The translations under genes were made by a program, and so were the position numbers. From the NCBI RefSeq assembly GCF_040359615.1, contig NZ_CP132942.1:2356001-2420000 (forward strand): a stretch of 64,000 bases of DNA, given 5' to 3'. Shown here in pieces: positions 28,721 to 39,400 of the stretch. This DNA comes from Tunturibacter psychrotolerans. Lineage in GTDB: Bacteria; Acidobacteriota; Terriglobia; Terriglobales; Acidobacteriaceae. Below the pieces are notes generated by a model. That model saw only the letters and a program-made list of their open reading frames with translations. It searched no databases and was not told the DNA's origin. The first letter of the stretch is position 1, and every line of letters starts with the position of its first letter.

Positions 28721-30061
28721 ATGTCGCGCAAAACTAGAATCCTTATCCTAGGCGGAGGCTTCGCAGGCGTAGAGGTAGCTCGGGTTCTGGAGCGACTTTT
28801 AGAGCCGCGGGACGCGGAGATTCGTCTCGTGAGCAGGGACAACTTTCTTCTGTTCACGCCCATGCTTCATGAGGTAGCCGCAAGCGATCTCGACATTACG
28901 ACGATCGTGAATCCAATTCGAAAGATGGTCCATCAGACGGAGTTTATAGCTGCAGACGTGAACGCGATCGACTTGATTGAACAGACCGTCACGATTGCGC
29001 ATGGGGCTGACCGGCATACTCACCTTCTCGGCTATGACCATGTCGTGCTCGCTTTGGGCTCCGTGCCACACTTCCGCGGAATCACTGGCTTGGAACAAAA
29101 TGCGATGAGAATGAAGACGCTCGAAGATGCCATTACACTTCGGAACCGGATGATCGCACATTTGGAAGAGGCCGAGCCGGACTGCTCGGAGATTACGCGA
29201 GATGCGATGCTCACAATGGTTGTTGTGGGGGGAGGATTCGCCGGAGTAGAGACTGTTTCCGGGATTTACGACTTCATGGAATCGGCTGTGCGGGCCTATC
29301 CAAATCTTTCTCCTTCAATGCTCCGGGTAGTGCTCATCCAAGCCGGTTCCCATCTCCTCCCGGAACTTGGATCAGAACTTGGCGTATTAACCAGGGATAA
29401 GCTAGTTTCACGCGGAATCGAAGTTCTCCTAAACAGGAGACTGACAGCCGTCACCCCCGATGATGTCACGCTCGACGATGGGAGACTGATTCCTACCAAG
29501 TTCGTCGTATGGACTGGGGGAAACGCCGCGCCACCCGAGCTTGCCCACCTTACAACCGCATCAAACGGCGCAAGGGTGATCACGACCAGAACGATGCTCG
29601 TAGAGGGTCATCCCAATGTGTGGGCCTTGGGTGACTGCGCACGAATTCCTGATGGGAATGGTGGTTATTACCCGCCTACAGCCCAACACGCTTTGCGAGA
29701 AGCAAGGGTTCTTGCAGAAAACCTGGCTGCCTCCCTGCAACGTCGACCGATGAAGGAATTCACGTTTAACACAATCGGCCAGATGGCTTCAATTGGTCGT
29801 CGCAGTGGAGTTGCCCAAATCCTGGGATACAAGTGTTCCGGATTTGCAGCTTGGTTCATGTGGAGAACCGTGTATCTCACCAAGCTCCCACGGTGGGAGA
29901 AACGCATTCATGTTGCCTTGGACTGGTTTCTAGACTTGATCTTTTCCAAGGACACTGTTCAGTTCATGTCCTTCCGGGCCCCTGGTCAAGGCATTCCGGA
30001 GAAATGCTCTTTGGAAACCTCAGCGAGTAATGCCAGTTCTTCAAGCTCTCAGGCCGAGTGA
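28721..30061 (+). CDS. type II NADH dehydrogenase (NDH-2-like FAD oxidoreductase)
   Basis: 446 residues from ATG 28721 with ACAGGAGCGAAAC upstream; the frame is open from 28529 but the ribosome site decides. The first Rossmann motif ILILGGGFAGVEVARVLERL binds FAD, the second (VVVGGGFAGVETVSGI) binds NADH, and the motif GDCARIPD near the C-terminus matches the FAD-contacting region of NDH-2 enzymes. NDH-2 oxidises NADH and reduces membrane quinone without proton pumping. The C-terminal amphipathic part (WFMWRTVYLTKLPRWEK onward) fits membrane association. It is followed 122 bp later by a TrxR-like gene, perhaps in one operon. Confidence 0.85.
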   Translation: MSRKTRILILGGGFAGVEVARVLERLLEPRDAEIRLVSRDNFLLFTPMLHEVAASDLDITTIVNPIRKMVHQTEFIAADVNAIDLIEQTVTIAHGADRHTHLLGYDHVVLALGSVPHFRGITGLEQNAMRMKTLEDAITLRNRMIAHLEEAEPDCSEITRDAMLTMVVVGGGFAGVETVSGIYDFMESAVRAYPNLSPSMLRVVLIQAGSHLLPELGSELGVLTRDKLVSRGIEVLLNRRLTAVTPDDVTLDDGRLIPTKFVVWTGGNAAPPELAHLTTASNGARVITTRTMLVEGHPNVWALGDCARIPDGNGGYYPPTAQHALREARVLAENLAASLQRRPMKEFTFNTIGQMASIGRRSGVAQILGYKCSGFAAWFMWRTVYLTKLPRWEKRIHVALDWFLDLIFSKDTVQFMSFRAPGQGIPEKCSLETSASNASSSSSQAE

Positions 30062-30183
30062 CACGTATCGATGCTTAAAGGCGCAACAAGTCTGGATTTC
30101 TGCCCTGGTTTTTCGATAGCGATGGGCGCGAGATATCAGCAAGACGGGACGCAGGTCTCCGGGAATAGCGAGAGGACACGACG

Positions 30184-31890
30184 ATGGCAGTTAATCGAAG
30201 AGCACCTCGTCAACCTAGTCAGGGTGACACCTCCAGATATGCGGGAAGCACTACACAAGCAGCCGCGCCGCCGGTTCTTTCACAGGAAATGATTCAACGC
30301 CTCGAGTTGTATGGAGAGACTGAGACATTTGACGCAAGCGTGACCCTGTTCGAAAGAGGGTCTAGAGGTGGCGATATGTTTGTCGTCATCGGGGGCAGGA
30401 TAGAGCTGTTTGAAGATAAGCCAGGACATCCCGGTGTGGCATTGGCGACCCTAACAAAGGGTCAATTCAGCGGCGAATTGGATCTGCTTAGCGGACGGGA
30501 CGGACTGTTGAGTGGCCGAGCGGCGAGAGGGAGCAGAATTCTCCGCATCGATGCTCACGCGCTGCATACCCTAATGCGCACAGAGCTGGACATCGCGGAC
30601 GTGATCGTCCGTGCGTGGATCGAACGCCGAGCAAGTCTCATGCAGCGATCCCATGGAGGCGTCATTGTGATTGGACATAGCCATGACGCAGAGACCATGC
30701 GAATGCACCAATTCCTGGTACGCAACGGTTATCCCAATAAGCTTATCGAGGCCGAGTCGAATCCAACGGCGCAGATCTTGCTCGACGGACTCAATCTCGA
30801 TCCTTCGGAGATGCCGGTAGTCTTCCTACCCGATCAGCGTGTCCTGAAAAATCCGAGCAATACGGTGCTAGCAGACGAGTTGGGAATCAGTAGAGTGTTT
30901 GAGGCCGAGGATATTTTCGATGTTGCCATTGTGGGTGCTGGACCTTCGGGTCTGGCGGCCGCAGTCTATGCAGCCTCAGAAGGCCTCACGACGGTTGTGC
31001 TGGAAGGCACTGCTCCCGGGGGGCAAGCAGCTACGAGTTCCAAGATCGAAAACTACCTCGGTTTCCCAACAGGCATAACCGGACAGGAACTTGCTTCGCG
31101 TGCTGAAATTCAGGCGCAGCGCTTCGGAGCGCGTCTTGAGGTCGCTCGAAATGTTGTTGGCCTTAGCAGTTCCACCAACCTGCATAGACTCTGTCTTGCG
31201 GGTGGTCGCATGGTGACCTCCCGTACTGTCGTGATTGCAACAGGAGCTCGATATCGCAAGCTCCTGGTTCCTGGTTATGAACGGTATGAGCTGACCAACA
31301 TCCACTATGCTGCGACGCCCATCGAAACGGCTCGCTGTATTGGCCAGGATGTAGTCGTGGTCGGCGGTGGCAACTCAGCCGGACAGGCTGCGCTGCATCT
31401 GGCTAAGGATGCCGGTTGCACGCATCTTGTCGTACGTGGGATGACGCTTGAAGCGACGATGTCGGACTATCTTGTACAACGTATTACCTGTTCCCCCAGG
31501 ATCAAATTGCATCTTCATTCCGAAATCGATGCCATCCTGGGCGACGACCGACTGCACGCTGTTCAGGTGCGAGACCGTTCCTCGGGAGCAAAGAGTGTCT
31601 TCAAAGTCACTAACATATTTGTCATGATCGGGGCAGATCCTAATACGAATTGGCTCATGGAGCATCTTGACCTCGATCACAATGGCTTTGTCGAGACAGG
31701 CAGAGCTGAATGGGAAGTGCAGTCGCGTTTCGCTACGAGTAGACCAGGGATCTTCGCGATTGGCGATGTGAGAGCCGGGTCCGTGAAACGCGTTGCCTCC
31801 GCCGTAGGCGAGGGCTCTGTAGTCATTTCGGATGTGCATCATTACCTGGAGAAGCTGAAAGGCTTCGACAGCGCGCCTATCCATGAATGA
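30184..31890 (+). CDS. cyclic-nucleotide-binding / thioredoxin-reductase-like FAD oxidoreductase fusion
   Basis: 568 residues with three parts. Residues ~35-150 form a cNMP-binding-type beta-roll (TLFERGSRGGDMFVVIGGRI, then ELDLLSGRDGL). Residues ~155-235 form a thioredoxin-like segment (GVIVIGHSHDAETMRMHQFL onward). From ~245 there is a TrxR-like pyridine nucleotide-disulfide oxidoreductase: FDVAIVGAGPSGLAAAVYAA (FAD), VVVVGGGNSAGQAALHLA (NADPH) and GIFAIGDVRAG. The position of the TrxR CxxC is occupied by NIHYAATP, so it cannot use the classic disulfide mechanism, which is usual for this acidobacterial/actinobacterial subgroup. The reductant target is unknown. It follows NDH-2 on the same strand. 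Confidence 0.83.
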   Translation: MAVNRRAPRQPSQGDTSRYAGSTTQAAAPPVLSQEMIQRLELYGETETFDASVTLFERGSRGGDMFVVIGGRIELFEDKPGHPGVALATLTKGQFSGELDLLSGRDGLLSGRAARGSRILRIDAHALHTLMRTELDIADVIVRAWIERRASLMQRSHGGVIVIGHSHDAETMRMHQFLVRNGYPNKLIEAESNPTAQILLDGLNLDPSEMPVVFLPDQRVLKNPSNTVLADELGISRVFEAEDIFDVAIVGAGPSGLAAAVYAASEGLTTVVLEGTAPGGQAATSSKIENYLGFPTGITGQELASRAEIQAQRFGARLEVARNVVGLSSSTNLHRLCLAGGRMVTSRTVVIATGARYRKLLVPGYERYELTNIHYAATPIETARCIGQDVVVVGGGNSAGQAALHLAKDAGCTHLVVRGMTLEATMSDYLVQRITCSPRIKLHLHSEIDAILGDDRLHAVQVRDRSSGAKSVFKVTNIFVMIGADPNTNWLMEHLDLDHNGFVETGRAEWEVQSRFATSRPGIFAIGDVRAGSVKRVASAVGEGSVVISDVHHYLEKLKGFDSAPIHE

Positions 31891-32006
31891 CTCGATATAC
31901 CCATCCCTTTCCCTTGCCACCTCTGCATTTCGAGTCAAGCCAACAGTTGCTGCGAGACTCTGCTTCCGGGCTGATGTGCACCGATATCAGTGCCTCCAAA
32001 GTTGAA

Positions 32007-32024
32007 ACTGTAGAAACCTATAGT
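32007..32024. promoter_or_regulatory. lux-box-like palindrome upstream of the TlpA-like gene
   Basis: ACTGTAGAAACCTATAGT has outermost half-sites ACTGTA and TATAGT around GAAACC. It lies 128 bp upstream of the start at 32152. Confidence 0.55.
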
Positions 32025-32151
32025 CTCTTCACTCCAGATTCGATGGTCGCGCCTATGTCCTTACACCAGTACGCTCAAGGATATGAACATCGCCTTGCGG
32101 TTGACCTCTTGTCCCAGTTCAAGCAGCCGTCATGTCATGAAGGGATCAATC

Positions 32152-32963
32152 ATGAAGGGTTTAGGTGCTTTGATATGCCTCTTCTGCTTTACAAGCCCTC
32201 CACTATTGGCCCAACAAAGCACCGTCAGGTTCGATCGGGGGCAACTTGTCTTCGAAAGAAAGGGATGGCGTCTTCACCTCGACCGTGGTGAGAAGCAATT
32301 CGGAGGACTTCTTGACAATGATTTCATTCAAGTCATCGGTGGAATACCGTCGTCGCGGGTTGGTCCCCCTGCAATTTTGTCGATCTTCGCTTCGGCAGAC
32401 CCCCAATCAATCAGTCTGACGGTGAAGCGGGGCGACACCCCCGTTATATTTACCTTATGGAGCGGAAAGGGTCCCAACCCTACGCCTAAGCCGATCTCCC
32501 CGACCGTTAGCAGGAGCTTCAATGCTCCTGAATTTTCTCTCAAATCTCCGGATGGCAAGACGGTCTCACTCTCGGACAATCGCAAGCACTGGACGGTCGT
32601 GAATTTCTGGGGAACCTGGTGCGGTCCTTGCATAGTTGAGTTGCCGGAAATGGAATCCATCGCGCGCACCGGACACCGAGGATCAATGTAGTGGGTCTCG
32701 CAGTGATGGACGAAAATTCGGACATCCGGTCATTTCTCCGAAAACATCCTCTGCCCTATCCAGTAGCGAAGGCGGGAAACAAAAGTTCCCCGCTATTGCG
32801 GCGCTACGGTCTCCTTGTGCCCGGTGGCCGTCTTGGTGTCCCAGTGACTGTCATTTTGAGACCTGGAGGCGAAATTGCCTACATGCAAGCAGGAGGAACC
32901 GAGAATCATCTTGCTTCAATCATTGCGAGCTTAGTGCATGAGGACAATCAAAGGCACACATGA
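32152..32963 (+). pseudogene. TlpA-like thioredoxin-domain protein, frameshifted
   Basis: ATG 32152 (AAGGGA upstream) opens a secreted protein with a signal peptide (LGALICLFCFTSPPLLAQQ), a ~100-residue N-terminal part and a thioredoxin-like domain (APEFSLKSPDGKTVSLSDNR) with active site WGTWCGPCIVELPEME. The frame stops at 32691. The rest of the fold (VVGLAVMDENSDIRSFL, then GVPVTVILRPGGEIAYMQAG) is read one frame over, to 32963. A single-base deletion near 32665-32685 explains it. An intact protein would be a periplasmic disulfide reductase of the TlpA/ResA kind. Mutation or assembly error cannot be separated here. Confidence 0.7.
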
Positions 32964-33231
32964 AGCAAAGTTCCACGGACAGGCTGCTCACGACTGGTGT
33001 AACGAGTAACGGGAAGACCAACTGCGTTTACAAGTGCAGAGCAACCCTTCAAACGCCGGACATCTAGCGGGGTAACAGCGCCCTCCAGAATATGCCGGAG
33101 TTCGGCGAGGCCTTTGGCTGCAGAAGAGGCGAACCAATGATGCCGGCAGAAAGTTGTCGCGTTTGGTAAAGGTCAGCAGTCTGAGCCTGTAAAGGGACGA
33201 GAGCACCGGCCAGACCCTCTTCACGGGAACG

Positions 33232-34311
33232 ATGCGAATAGTGAGACGAATGATAGGTTTGCTAGGAAGACTAATCGGTGAGCGAGACAGCACGAAAGTG
33301 AAGGCGGCCAGCATTTACTGTGGATTGATCGTCTTCAATCTCGTCGCCTGGGGGTGGGCGTTCCTCGCGTTCCGCCACTATCCGGTTCTGCTCGGTAGCG
33401 CGTTTTTGGCATATGGTTTTGGCCTTCGCCACGCAGTCGACGCCGATCATATAGCGGCCATCGACAATGTCACCCGGAAATTGATGCAAGATGGCAAACG
33501 TCCCGTTACGGTTGGTCTCATGTTTTCACTCGGGCATTCAACGGTGGTTGTAGTCGGCTCTATCGCTATTGCCGCGACTACGCTTGCTATGCATCATCGC
33601 TTAGACGGATTAAGAGATATCGGAGGGCTCATTGGAACCCTTATATCGACCGCGTTCCTCTTCGTAATCGCGGGGATCAACCTGATCGTGCTGCGGTCCA
33701 TTTATCAGGCTTTCCAGAGGGTTCGTCGCGGTGCTCCCTATGTTGAGGAAGACTTTGACATACTGCTTGGCAGTCGCGGATTGCTAGCTCGTCTGTTTCG
33801 ACCCATGTTTCGCTTGATCCAGAGCAGCTGGCATATGTACCCGCTGGGCCTGTTGTTCGGTCTTGGATTCGATACTGCAACCGAAATTGGCTTGCTCGGC
33901 ATTTCGGCGGCAGAAGCCTCCAAGGGCTTGTCCCTGTCCGCGATCCTTGTCTTTCCAGCTCTTTTCGCTGCGGGAATGACACTAATTGATACCACCGACA
34001 ACATCCTTATGTTGGGAGCGTATGGCTGGGCTTTCGTAAAACCAATTCGAAAGCTCTACTACAACCTCACGATTACGTTCATATCCGTTATCGTGGCCTT
34101 TGCAGTTGGAGGGATCGAAGCTCTTGGTTTGCTGGCGGGACGTTTCCAACTCACTGGAGTCTTCTGGGGATTCGTGACGGAACTCAATGGAAACTTTGGC
34201 ACTCTCGGGTACTGCATCGTCTTGCTGTTTGCTGTGAGTTGGATCGTGTCTATCGGGTTTTACAAATGGCGCAGGTTCGACAGTCTTGACTTGGTCGCCA
34301 AAGACATCTAG
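33232..34311 (+). CDS. NiCoT-family nickel/cobalt permease
   Basis: 359 residues with about eight hydrophobic helices. The signature RHAVDADHIAAIDNVTRKLM contains the HX4DH motif that binds Ni2+/Co2+ in HoxN/NixA permeases. The second (GLMFSLGHSTVVVVGSIAIA) and third (LLFGLGFDTATEIGLLGI) family motifs are present too. It would import Ni2+ or Co2+ across the inner membrane. ATG 33232 is used; ATG 33250 is an alternative. No lux-box-like site is seen in the 270 bp upstream. No nickel enzyme is encoded nearby. Confidence 0.9.
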   Translation: MRIVRRMIGLLGRLIGERDSTKVKAASIYCGLIVFNLVAWGWAFLAFRHYPVLLGSAFLAYGFGLRHAVDADHIAAIDNVTRKLMQDGKRPVTVGLMFSLGHSTVVVVGSIAIAATTLAMHHRLDGLRDIGGLIGTLISTAFLFVIAGINLIVLRSIYQAFQRVRRGAPYVEEDFDILLGSRGLLARLFRPMFRLIQSSWHMYPLGLLFGLGFDTATEIGLLGISAAEASKGLSLSAILVFPALFAAGMTLIDTTDNILMLGAYGWAFVKPIRKLYYNLTITFISVIVAFAVGGIEALGLLAGRFQLTGVFWGFVTELNGNFGTLGYCIVLLFAVSWIVSIGFYKWRRFDSLDLVAKDI

Positions 34312-34325
34312 CCCGCGCCCAAGAA

Positions 34326-35070
34326 TCACTTTGTGTTAGCGACGACAGGGGGCTGTATGCCCTGTGAACGGAAAGTGCCGTCGATTATTTGAAAGAGAAA
34401 AGGTAGCGGCACTACACCTTCTATCTTCGCTCCGTTGATGAAGAGCGTTGGCGTTCTCACGATACCCAGAGTGTCCGCTTCCAACTGTGATTTTTTGATA
34501 ACGCTGGCATCTTGTTTTGCGACGCAAGCGTGAATCGCGGAGACGTCCAGCTGACGTTGCTTTCGATTGCAAGCGCGATTGCGTCGATCTCTTCGTTGGC
34601 CTTGGCTAGAGTGCGCTCCGATCCGCCTAGGTCACTCGACACCTTATGGATCTGGTCGACTGCTTGCCCAATAAGCAGGCGCACTGTACTTCGCTAGGCA
34701 ATTCGTATCAACCGCCGCTCTGATCGCCCACGGATGCCCTTCGAAGGGCATGTCTTGGTACACGACATGGACTTGCTCTCCGTATCGGTCGAGGACAGCG
34801 GGAAAAGAGCGTGATTAGGGCGCGCGCAAAACGGGCATTCCAGATCATCGAAAATGACGATTCTCACTGGTGCGGTAGATGGACCGCCGCGTCCCGGACA
34901 CGTTTCATCAGAGACCGACGCGAGCGTAGTAAAAGGTTCTTCCAATTCGCGGAACTGAGCCATCTTTGTGCCGTCCTTTGAGAGGAGCAGATCGACAGGC
35001 TTTGATCGAACGCCATTGGCATATGAGTGGTTCGCATTTTCGCGACTACCACCTTCTGCTGAATGATCAT
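34326..35070 (-). pseudogene. DsbA-like thioredoxin-fold (Thioredoxin_4) gene with several frameshifts
   Basis: On the minus strand pieces of one protein appear in successive frames: SKPVDLLLSKDGTKMAQFRE, then VRIVIFDDLECPFCARPNHALF with the CPFC active site, then DQIHKVSSDLGGSERTLAKA, and a C-terminal part that includes TPTLFINGAKIEG with the cis-proline motif, ending at 34326. At least three frame changes separate them, so no full-length product can be made. Intact relatives are periplasmic thiol oxidases or isomerases. The 5' end is unclear and may extend to about 35250. The plus-strand frame at 35134-35487 is antisense to the decayed N-terminal region and is not called. Confidence 0.65.
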
Positions 35071-35519
35071 GCTGACCAGATCTTCTCGCTGATGCCTTCG
35101 GGCTCTACGTGAAGACGAAGAATTTCCTTTGCGATGACTGACGATATCGCTGAGCGCGTCCGAAAGATTGGTGGGAAGACATTCGCTCGTTGGACAATCG
35201 CGCGTCTACAAAGGGTCGCCGACAACGACGCCGACTTCGTGATCCCAGCCGACATGGGGAGCGAGCTTCATGAAGAAGAGAAGTCACTAGTTTTGCGAAT
35301 GCGTGCTGTTCATACTCTCTGCGACGAAGCGGGCGATATGGCTTCGCCAGCCTCCTCGAAAACTGGATCGATCTGGCCCAACGGCGTGGTGGTTTCTGTC
35401 CGAGGCGACTCGCAGCGAATAGCATTCTTCCGGGGAGCTGCAATTGGCGGCAGTTGTTCTGCTAGATTGGTTTCCCGGGCAACTTGAGGTCGCGGCTGTG
35501 TTGTCGCCGCAAACAACAA

Positions 35520-35537
35520 CCTATAGAAAAATACAGG
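35520..35537. promoter_or_regulatory. near-perfect lux-box-like palindrome upstream of the cytochrome P460 gene
   Basis: CCTATAGAAAAATACAGG, with half-sites CCTATA and TACAGG, 126 bp upstream of the P460 start. A second half-site TATAGG at 35553-35558 would be centred 21 bp away, about two helical turns. Confidence 0.6.
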
Positions 35538-35662
35538 TCTGGGCCCGTGTTCTATAGGGTACCGAGTAATCCTGTAGACGCCGATCATAAAGATCGTAGG
35601 TTCTCGATTCGGCAACCGGCTCATGAAGGATCGAACGGGTATTAGGACAGGAGCCTTCCATT

Positions 35663-36343
35663 ATGATTAGCAGGCTGTTAAAAGTCACCCCTCGTCTCCG
35701 TCTCATAGGAATTGTGCTGGGAGTTTTTGCAGCTTTGGTCGTCACGATTGTCACGACCGGAGACTGGACCAGAAATCACGTGCTGGCTTTTCAGTCAGAA
35801 TCTCCGTCTCCTGTTCGCTCCGCAGTTTTCGAAGGGGACGGAAGCCTTCACCTTCCCGACGGCTATCGGCACTGGGAACATGTAGGCACCCGGATCAAGC
35901 CCGACGGACGAAGCGTTCTTGACGGCTCCGAGATTACGACGCCGCAAGTAATGGATACATACATCGTTCCTGCAGCGTTCGACTTCTTCAGGAAGAACGA
36001 GATCTGGCCGGACGGCACGCAGATCGTTAAAGAGATCAGCCTTATCAAGACTGGAAAAGACTGCGATAAAAACACTTTCGTCTGTTCCACATCGTTTGGG
36101 TCGGGGATCTTTCAGGCGAGCTATATCGGAATGGGAGTGATGGTGAAAGACAGCAAACGCTTTCCGTCTGCGCCCGGCAACTGGGGCTATTTCGCATTCC
36201 GATCAGACGGATCGATGTATCAAGCCAGTGCCACAGTCCGCCCTCAGCAGCAGTGCACGTCCTGCCATATGAGGCTCTCTTCGAATACGGACTACGTCTT
36301 TTCGAGCACTCACATTGGGCTGTTACCCGGCAATTCGCAATAA
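35663..36343 (+). CDS. cytochrome P460 family c-type heme protein
   Basis: 226 residues from ATG 35663, with AGGAG nine bases upstream. A signal-anchor (LIGIVLGVFAALVVTIVTTG) directs export. The mature domain has the P460 family pattern (HLPDGYRHWEHVGTRIKPDG, then PGNWGYFAFRSDGS) and ends in QQCTSCHMRLSSNTDYVF, whose CxxCH binds covalent heme c. Classical P460 enzymes oxidise hydroxylamine or NO using a Lys-heme crosslink, but many acidobacterial members have unknown substrates; I do not assign one. It is divergent from the DsbA pseudogene. Confidence 0.85.
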   Translation: MISRLLKVTPRLRLIGIVLGVFAALVVTIVTTGDWTRNHVLAFQSESPSPVRSAVFEGDGSLHLPDGYRHWEHVGTRIKPDGRSVLDGSEITTPQVMDTYIVPAAFDFFRKNEIWPDGTQIVKEISLIKTGKDCDKNTFVCSTSFGSGIFQASYIGMGVMVKDSKRFPSAPGNWGYFAFRSDGSMYQASATVRPQQQCTSCHMRLSSNTDYVFSSTHIGLLPGNSQ

Positions 36344-36463
36344 CAACATGGGAACCCCATTTGTCAGCCGGCACTTGCGACGCCTACGATCCTTAGCGTC
36401 GTAGCGATCTGAGATGACTATGCCGATATTTTGCGCTTCTTTGTATCACCATCGGGGGTCTCA

Positions 36464-39400
36464 GTGATCAAGCGCCTCTTCCTATTGGTCTTGGTGCTCA
36501 CAGTCACCGCGGGGCCCGCATTAAGCCAAGTTGATGCCGGCGTGCTCTCGGGCGTAGTGACCGATGCAACGGGTGCAGCAGTTGTCGGGGCGACAGTGAC
36601 GGCCGTCAACGCTGGCACGAATGCTGCTCACACGGTGAAGACGGCGGCCAATGGCACCTACCAGTTGGGAAATCTCTCTGCCGCCGTATACAAGGTGTCT
36701 GTGACGGCTGCCGGCTTTGAGGCGCTGAAGGCTGCGGTTGAGGTGACGGTGGGTGGCCATGCGCCGCTAGATGTAAAACTCTCAGCCGCGGGTGTTATTC
36801 AGACAGTGGAGGTGGAGTCGCTGGGCGGGTCGCAGGTGAATACGGACTCGCCGGAAATCTCGGAGATTATCAGCCCGCAGCAGGTAGGCGAATTACCGAG
36901 CTTAACGCGGAATGTATACGACTTTGTAGCGATCTCTGGCAATATCTCAAACGGCGACGCGGCGCAGGGCCATGCGCAGAATTCAGCCAGCCTCGGCGTC
37001 GGCTACTCAATTAATGGGCAACGTTCGAGTGGTACGGAGATTCTTCTGGACGGCATTGAGAACACGGAACTATTTGACGACGTGGTGGGGCTCCCGGTTC
37101 CGATCGACTCGATCGCCGAGGTACGGGTGACGACGAGCAACTTTGGACCGCAGTATGGACGTGCCTCAGGTGGAGTTGTGAATGTGGTGACAGCAAGCGG
37201 CACCAATCAGATTCATGGAACGCTCACGGAATTCAACCGCCTTGCAGCGTATACGGCCAACAGTGTGACGGGTGCTCTGAGTGGGCAGCCGAAAGGTGGG
37301 TATACGCGAAACCAGTTCGGATTTTTTGTGAGCGGACCCGTGGTGAAAGACAAGCTGTTCTTTGCCACAGGCACGGAGTGGTTACGCGTGCGTAGCAGCG
37401 CAAACATTCAGGCCTATATTCTGACGCCACAGGTACAAAGCTACCTGGCACCTACAGTGCAGTCATTTCTGACGCAGTATGGCCAGACGTTCAACTTTGC
37501 GAGAACTCTGACGAATGCACAGGCAGGCACGGCCTCGGACCCAAGCAATCCGAACCCCTCTCCGTTGTTTTCCGGTGTTCCAGCGACAACACCGGTGCTG
37601 GGCTTGGTGAATTACACCGTTCCCCAGGATGCAGGCGGGGGGGTGCCGGTCAACTCGTACAACTTCACCTTGCGGGGGGATTATCACTACTCTGATAAGA
37701 CAAGTATCTTCGGACGCTATATCGGATACAACCTGTCGGAACCGCTGGGAGCGATCGCATATACCCCATACTCGAACTACGATATAGGTACGACTCAGAA
37801 GGATTACTCCGCTCTGGCTGGCGTTACGCACAGCTTCTCGACGTCGCTCGTGACGAATGCGCGGGTTGCGTTCAGCCGGATCAGTCTCAACAATGACTCG
37901 ACACCGATTGCCGTCACTACGCCAAATCTGTTTCTTGGAGCGAACGCAAATATTGGTGGTGTGGCTATAGCACTGCCGGGTACAGGATTCCCCTTACCTT
38001 ATGGCGGACCCCAGAATGTGATTCAGTGGAACCTGGATGTGAACTGGTCGAAGAAGGCCCACTCATTCCAGTTCGGTTCGCAGGTTCTGTACATCCAGGA
38101 GAACAGGACCTTCGGCGCCTATGCGCAGGCGACAGAGCAACTGGCTGGCTCAGTCACTGGTGACACGACCGGGTATCCCGGCCTGTTTTCAGGGATTCTG
38201 GGAACCTTTTCCACTGCGATAAATCCGGAAGGAGCTTATCCGGGCCAAGCGATTACGACACCAGCAACGCAGCCCAATTTCGCCCGCAGTGACAGGTTCC
38301 ATGATTGGGCGGTGTACGGACAGGATGATTGGCGCGCGACGTCGAAGCTGACAGTGAACTACGGCGTCCGATACGAATACTTTGGCGTGCAACATAACAA
38401 CAGGCAAAATCTTGACTCGAACTTCTACTGGGGATCGGGTATTAGTCTGCCGCAACAGGTGCGGACTGGCGCGGTCTATACGGCCCCACAGAGTCCGATC
38501 CACGAGTTGTGGAAGCCGAGCTATGGCGCGGTGAGTCCCCGGGTCGGGTTTGCCTATGATATTTCAGGTAAGGGCACGACTTCGGTTCGTGGTGGTTACG
38601 GAATCAGCTATGAGCGGAACTTCGGCAATGTGACGTTCAACGTGATCCAGAATCCACCCAACTATGGCGTGATTGTGGAAAACAAGGTACAGGTGACAAC
38701 GACAAACCTAGGAGACCTGGGGAGTTCGATCGGCCCAGTAATACTTCCAAGCACCAGCCTCCGGAATGTGTCGCAGGATATTAGGACGTCGCAGACACAA
38801 TTCTGGAGCCTTGCAGTCGAGCAGCAAGTTGCCCGAAACACGGTAATCGCTTTGGAGTACGTGGGCGCGCGTGGCACACACCTATACGATATTAAGAATA
38901 TCAACGGGCTCGGCTCGGGCAACTATCTGCTGGGCGACCCGGATCCTGGTGCAAACTATGCTGGGCTCACCCGGCTGAATGCGACGTATTCGGATATCAA
39001 CAACCGGGGCTCGGGCGGCGATTCTTACTATGAAGCTACTAATCTGCGATTCAAGACCGCGGACTTGCATCGGATGGGCCTAGGGCTGACCGCAAACTAC
39101 ACGTGGGGTCACCAGATCGACGATTTGAGTTCGACCCTATCGGAGACTAATGCAAATGGCGCCGGATACAACTTGGGATATACCAATCCGTTCGACCCGG
39201 GGTACGACCGCGGCACAGGTGACTTGGATGTCCGGCAGCGGTTGGTGATTGCGCCGATCTACCAGACGCCTTGGTTCAGCGGTGCTCACGGGGTGAAAGG
39301 CCAAGCGTTAGGCGGCTGGCAAGTAACGGGCATCTATACGGTACGAACCGGAACGTCGTTCACCTACTATGATTCGACGAACAACGACGGGACTTTTTTC

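Noticed and set aside
30100..30120. CCCTGGTTTTTCGATAGC as another lux-box-like site before the TrxR-like gene
   Set aside because: The spacer fits but the half-sites do not form a palindrome of the right sequence.
32152..32963. Programmed frameshifting in the TlpA-like gene
   Set aside because: No slippery heptamer or downstream pseudoknot is evident at the break, and other genes nearby are simply broken.
35134..35487. 117-codon plus-strand frame upstream of cytochrome P460
   Set aside because: It lies antisense to the decayed DsbA 5' region, has no recognisable domain and ends before the promoter-like palindrome.
36380..36410. Inverted repeat CTACGA..TCGTAG upstream of the TonB receptor
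   Set aside because: The stem is short, there is no T-tract and it does not match the operator consensus.
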